A stretch of DNA of 64,000 nt from Valencia hispanica (taxonomy: Eukaryota > Chordata > Actinopteri > Cyprinodontiformes > Valenciidae), in assembly GCA_963556495.2 (NCBI GenBank), contig OY747710.1, forward strand, positions 21,087,500 to 21,151,499, written 5' to 3'. How positions within the stretch are numbered: the stretch's first letter is position 1; every line of letters begins with the position of its first letter. The notes under the pieces are model-generated. The model was not told where the DNA came from. It did not search any database and saw nothing but the letters and a program-made list of their open reading frames with translations. Positions 53,829-64,000 of this stretch are shown here, one piece after another. Both the position numbers and the translations under genes were made by a program.

Positions 53829-54700
53829 GCCTTTGTATACTTTATTGGGATTTTATGTGACAGACAAAGATACCTTTGCACTGTGAGAGACAAAGATTTT
53901 TTACCTGATACTCTGCAAAATATCTCAAGCTAGATCAGATCTAGAACTAAGGTCTCTGACCGTTGTCCTCGATTGCTGCTGTCCTGCAGGTTTTAGATCC
54001 CTCCCTGCTTCAACATAGCTGAATCAAATTATTGAATTACCTCTTCAGCATGCCATCAAGATTGGCAAAAGCCTAGTAACAGCCCAATCATTTGATTCAG
54101 GTGTGTTGGAGCAGAGATGCATCTAAAACCTGCAGGACCCTAGCTCTCATGGGGTATGGTTGGAGACCCTCGATCTAGAGCATCTGTGAACAGCATCTTA
54201 GAATCTTGTCCTAGATTCTCAGCCGGATTTAGGTCTGAACTTTGACTGGACCATTATATACCATGAATATGCTTATATCCAAGCCACTCCGTTCTAGCTC
54301 TGTTTAGCGTTATCGTGTTGGTAGATTAACCTCTGCCCCAGTCTTAAGTCTTTTGCAGCCATTGAATGGTTTTCTTCCAGAACTACCCTGTATTTTGCTC
54401 CATCTATCTTCCAATCAATTCTGACTAGCATCCCTGACTTTTATGAAGAAAAGCATCCCCAAAGCATGATGCTACCACCGCCATGTTTCACAGTACAGAT
54501 GGTGTGTTCAGGGTGTTAGTTTACCTGCACATGTAATGTTTGACATGGTTCATATTTGTCTCTTCTGACCAGAGCACCTTCTTCCATGTGTTTGTTGTGT
54601 CCCCAACATGGCTTGTGGTAAACCACAGTGGGGACTGCACACAATATCCCAATAAAATATATTAAAACTAGTCTATGTGACAAAATGTGAAAACGGCTTG
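53829..54700 (-). mobile_element. Decayed Tc1 element split by a palindromic repeat
   Basis: The left end 'tactttattgggattttatg' mirrors the right part 'tcccaataaaatatatt' and 'tgtgacaaaatgtgaaaa'. The body carries antisense transposase remnants ('ctaccaccgccatgtttcac', 'cctctgccccagtcttaag'). A palindromic repeat interrupts it at 53949-54170. Confidence 0.7.
53949..54170. mobile_element. Palindromic miniature repeat nested in a Tc1 copy
   Basis: The arms read 'ctgcaggttttagatccct' and 'gatgcatctaaaacctgcag', both flanked by versions of 'caacacacctgaatcaaat'. It belongs to the same family as 53489-53710. Confidence 0.65.
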
Positions 54701-55720
54701 TAAGCAATTAATGAAATAATGTTTTGTTTTAGCTGAACATACCTAAACTATGACTGTTACAATAAAGCATTAATAGCTGCTAAGTGTTTAACATACACAT
54801 CTTGGACTGTGTCTTCAGTCAGCATAATAAGATTATCTTAATTGGCGGTGCTAAATTAAACTTTCTTTAACTTTTTTTCTTCCCTTTCAGGGGCTGTGGG
54901 TTGACAGAGAGGCCCTGCTTCAGAGACATTATCAAACTGAACCTCACACTAAAATACAACTAACACAGAGAGATTAAAGCAGATTTTCAGAGATTATCTG
55001 GGAAAAAAAGGTGTTTAAATCTCTGGCTTGTCCATAGAGTTACAAAAAAATACATATTTTGTTATGTACCCTGGTGTCTAGCCCTAAAAGTCCAGCTCGC
55101 CCCACCTCAGGAGGCACAATGATATTAGTGACAGTCAAGTCATTTAAAACCTAAAGCCTTCCTATAAAAAAACCAAGGGAGGCTTTTTGAGCTAGAAGAG
55201 CATTCGTCAAGGATAGATGTTGCCATATGCCGTTAAAGTTTCTTGACAGATAAAGAAGCCTACTTAGGTTGCAGAATGTATTACATAATATTAAGATCCC
55301 CTTTGCCTTTCTGATGCGGCCCAGTCACTGATCTAATACCATCACAGACAGAAGTTAAGGTCAGGGGATTTCTGGACATATCAGTTCTCAAGAAGTCAGA
55401 TAAAAAACATATTTTTTTCTCTACATATGCATCAGCTTCAAAGTATCTTATCCTGCTGTCAACTCTATCTTCTTTTTTTAAATCACAGATGTTACTTTCT
55501 AGCTCGCTTGGCTGCGTTTATTCATCTGTTACATCAGATTTATCATTGCTTCCTCTTTAAAGCTGGCAGATCAGCTCTTAAAAAACCCACATCAAAGCAT
55601 CTGCCCCAACCTGTCACATCTATCTGTTATTTTCTCTCTCCTACTTGCCTTAAATCCCTGTGTGCTGTGTCCACCTTTCACTGTCCCACCACCCCTGCCT
55701 CCCTCCTCTGTCTTGTGGCC
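54701..55720 (+). other. Region upstream of the GSG1L-type gene
   Basis: An acceptor-like cttttcag at about 54885-54891 is followed by GGGCTGTGGG sequence that could be a leader exon, but it has no clear donor. The reading frame of exon 1 extends upstream to 55427 without a stop, without family resemblance. The promoter is presumably here; no core motif is evident. Confidence 0.3.
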
Positions 55721-63763
<8,043 letters not shown>

Positions 63764-64000
63764 GATAGCCAATTATGCACATAAATTAAAAGGGCTAAAA
63801 GAAAACACTGCTTCATTGCAGTAATAAGGGATGCTGGTTTGTTTTGACTTTGTTTCCTTGGAACACGCTTGTCTGAGTCAAAGGTCGATAAAATTGCTAA
63901 ACAGATGAAGGAAGGTGTTAAATGAAGTCACCAACTTATTGAAAACAGAGAAGGCTCCTTGCATTATGACTTGCACTCAGAGACATGGCGAATTTTCACT
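63764..64000 (+). other. 3' flank of the GSG1L-type gene
   Basis: Sequence after the stop codon to the window edge. No AATAAA is seen; the transcript end may lie outside the window. Confidence 0.4.

Noticed and set aside
55427..55720. In-frame extension upstream of the GSG1L-type ATG
   Set aside because: Open but without resemblance to the family, which starts just before the first membrane segment; composition looks non-coding.

Overview
The window is vertebrate nuclear DNA, almost certainly from a ray-finned (teleost) fish. It has intron-rich genes with GT-AG splice sites, teleost-type proteins, and many Tc1/mariner transposons, L1-like and L2/CR1-like LINE copies, a tRNA-derived SINE and small inverted-repeat elements. 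I cannot name the species. I see no bacterial, plasmid, phage or CRISPR features.

Five protein-coding genes can be rebuilt exon by exon with matching phases. (1) epn1 (epsin-1), + strand, 11 coding exons from 5550 to 27913, 637 aa. (2) A FOXJ2/FOXJ3-type forkhead gene, - strand, 9 coding exons from 38150 down to 29518, 604 aa, converging tail-to-tail with epn1. (3) isoc2 (isochorismatase domain containing 2), - strand, 41673 down to 39021, complete except for the first exon, which is not found. (4) atg12, + strand, 43170 to 50045, 117 aa ending in the conjugating glycine, head-to-head with isoc2. (5) A claudin-like GSG1L-family gene, + strand, 55721 to 63763, 354 aa. epn1 and isoc2 are also neighbours on human 19q13.4, as recalled, so part of the order looks ancestral.

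The rest is intron and intergenic sequence filled with transposon debris. Main blocks: a TTAA-flanked element with a short ORF (1618-2347); a transposon holding a second TTAA-flanked element (7703-9054); a 5'-truncated L1-like LINE with a G-rich 3' region (9791-12955); a Tc1-derived element interrupted by a SINE (14242-15319); a nearly full-length but broken L2/CR1-type LINE (15628-20335); a Tc1 copy nested in an older one (31546-34165); a Tc1-like element with a full-length ORF but an altered first catalytic residue inside atg12 intron 3 (48145-49750); and a dense run of decayed Tc1 and LINE pieces around the GSG1L-type gene (50280-63050).

The genes do not form one pathway. epn1 acts in clathrin endocytosis, atg12 in autophagosome formation, the FOXJ gene in transcription, isoc2 is a putative hydrolase, and the GSG1L-type protein is a four-pass membrane protein related to AMPA-receptor auxiliary subunits. 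The most useful leads are gene-structure oddities (a GC-AG intron in the forkhead domain, a likely split start codon and a 69-base in-frame intron in isoc2, a shared isoc2/atg12 upstream region) and some transposon details. I found no convincing new multi-gene system.
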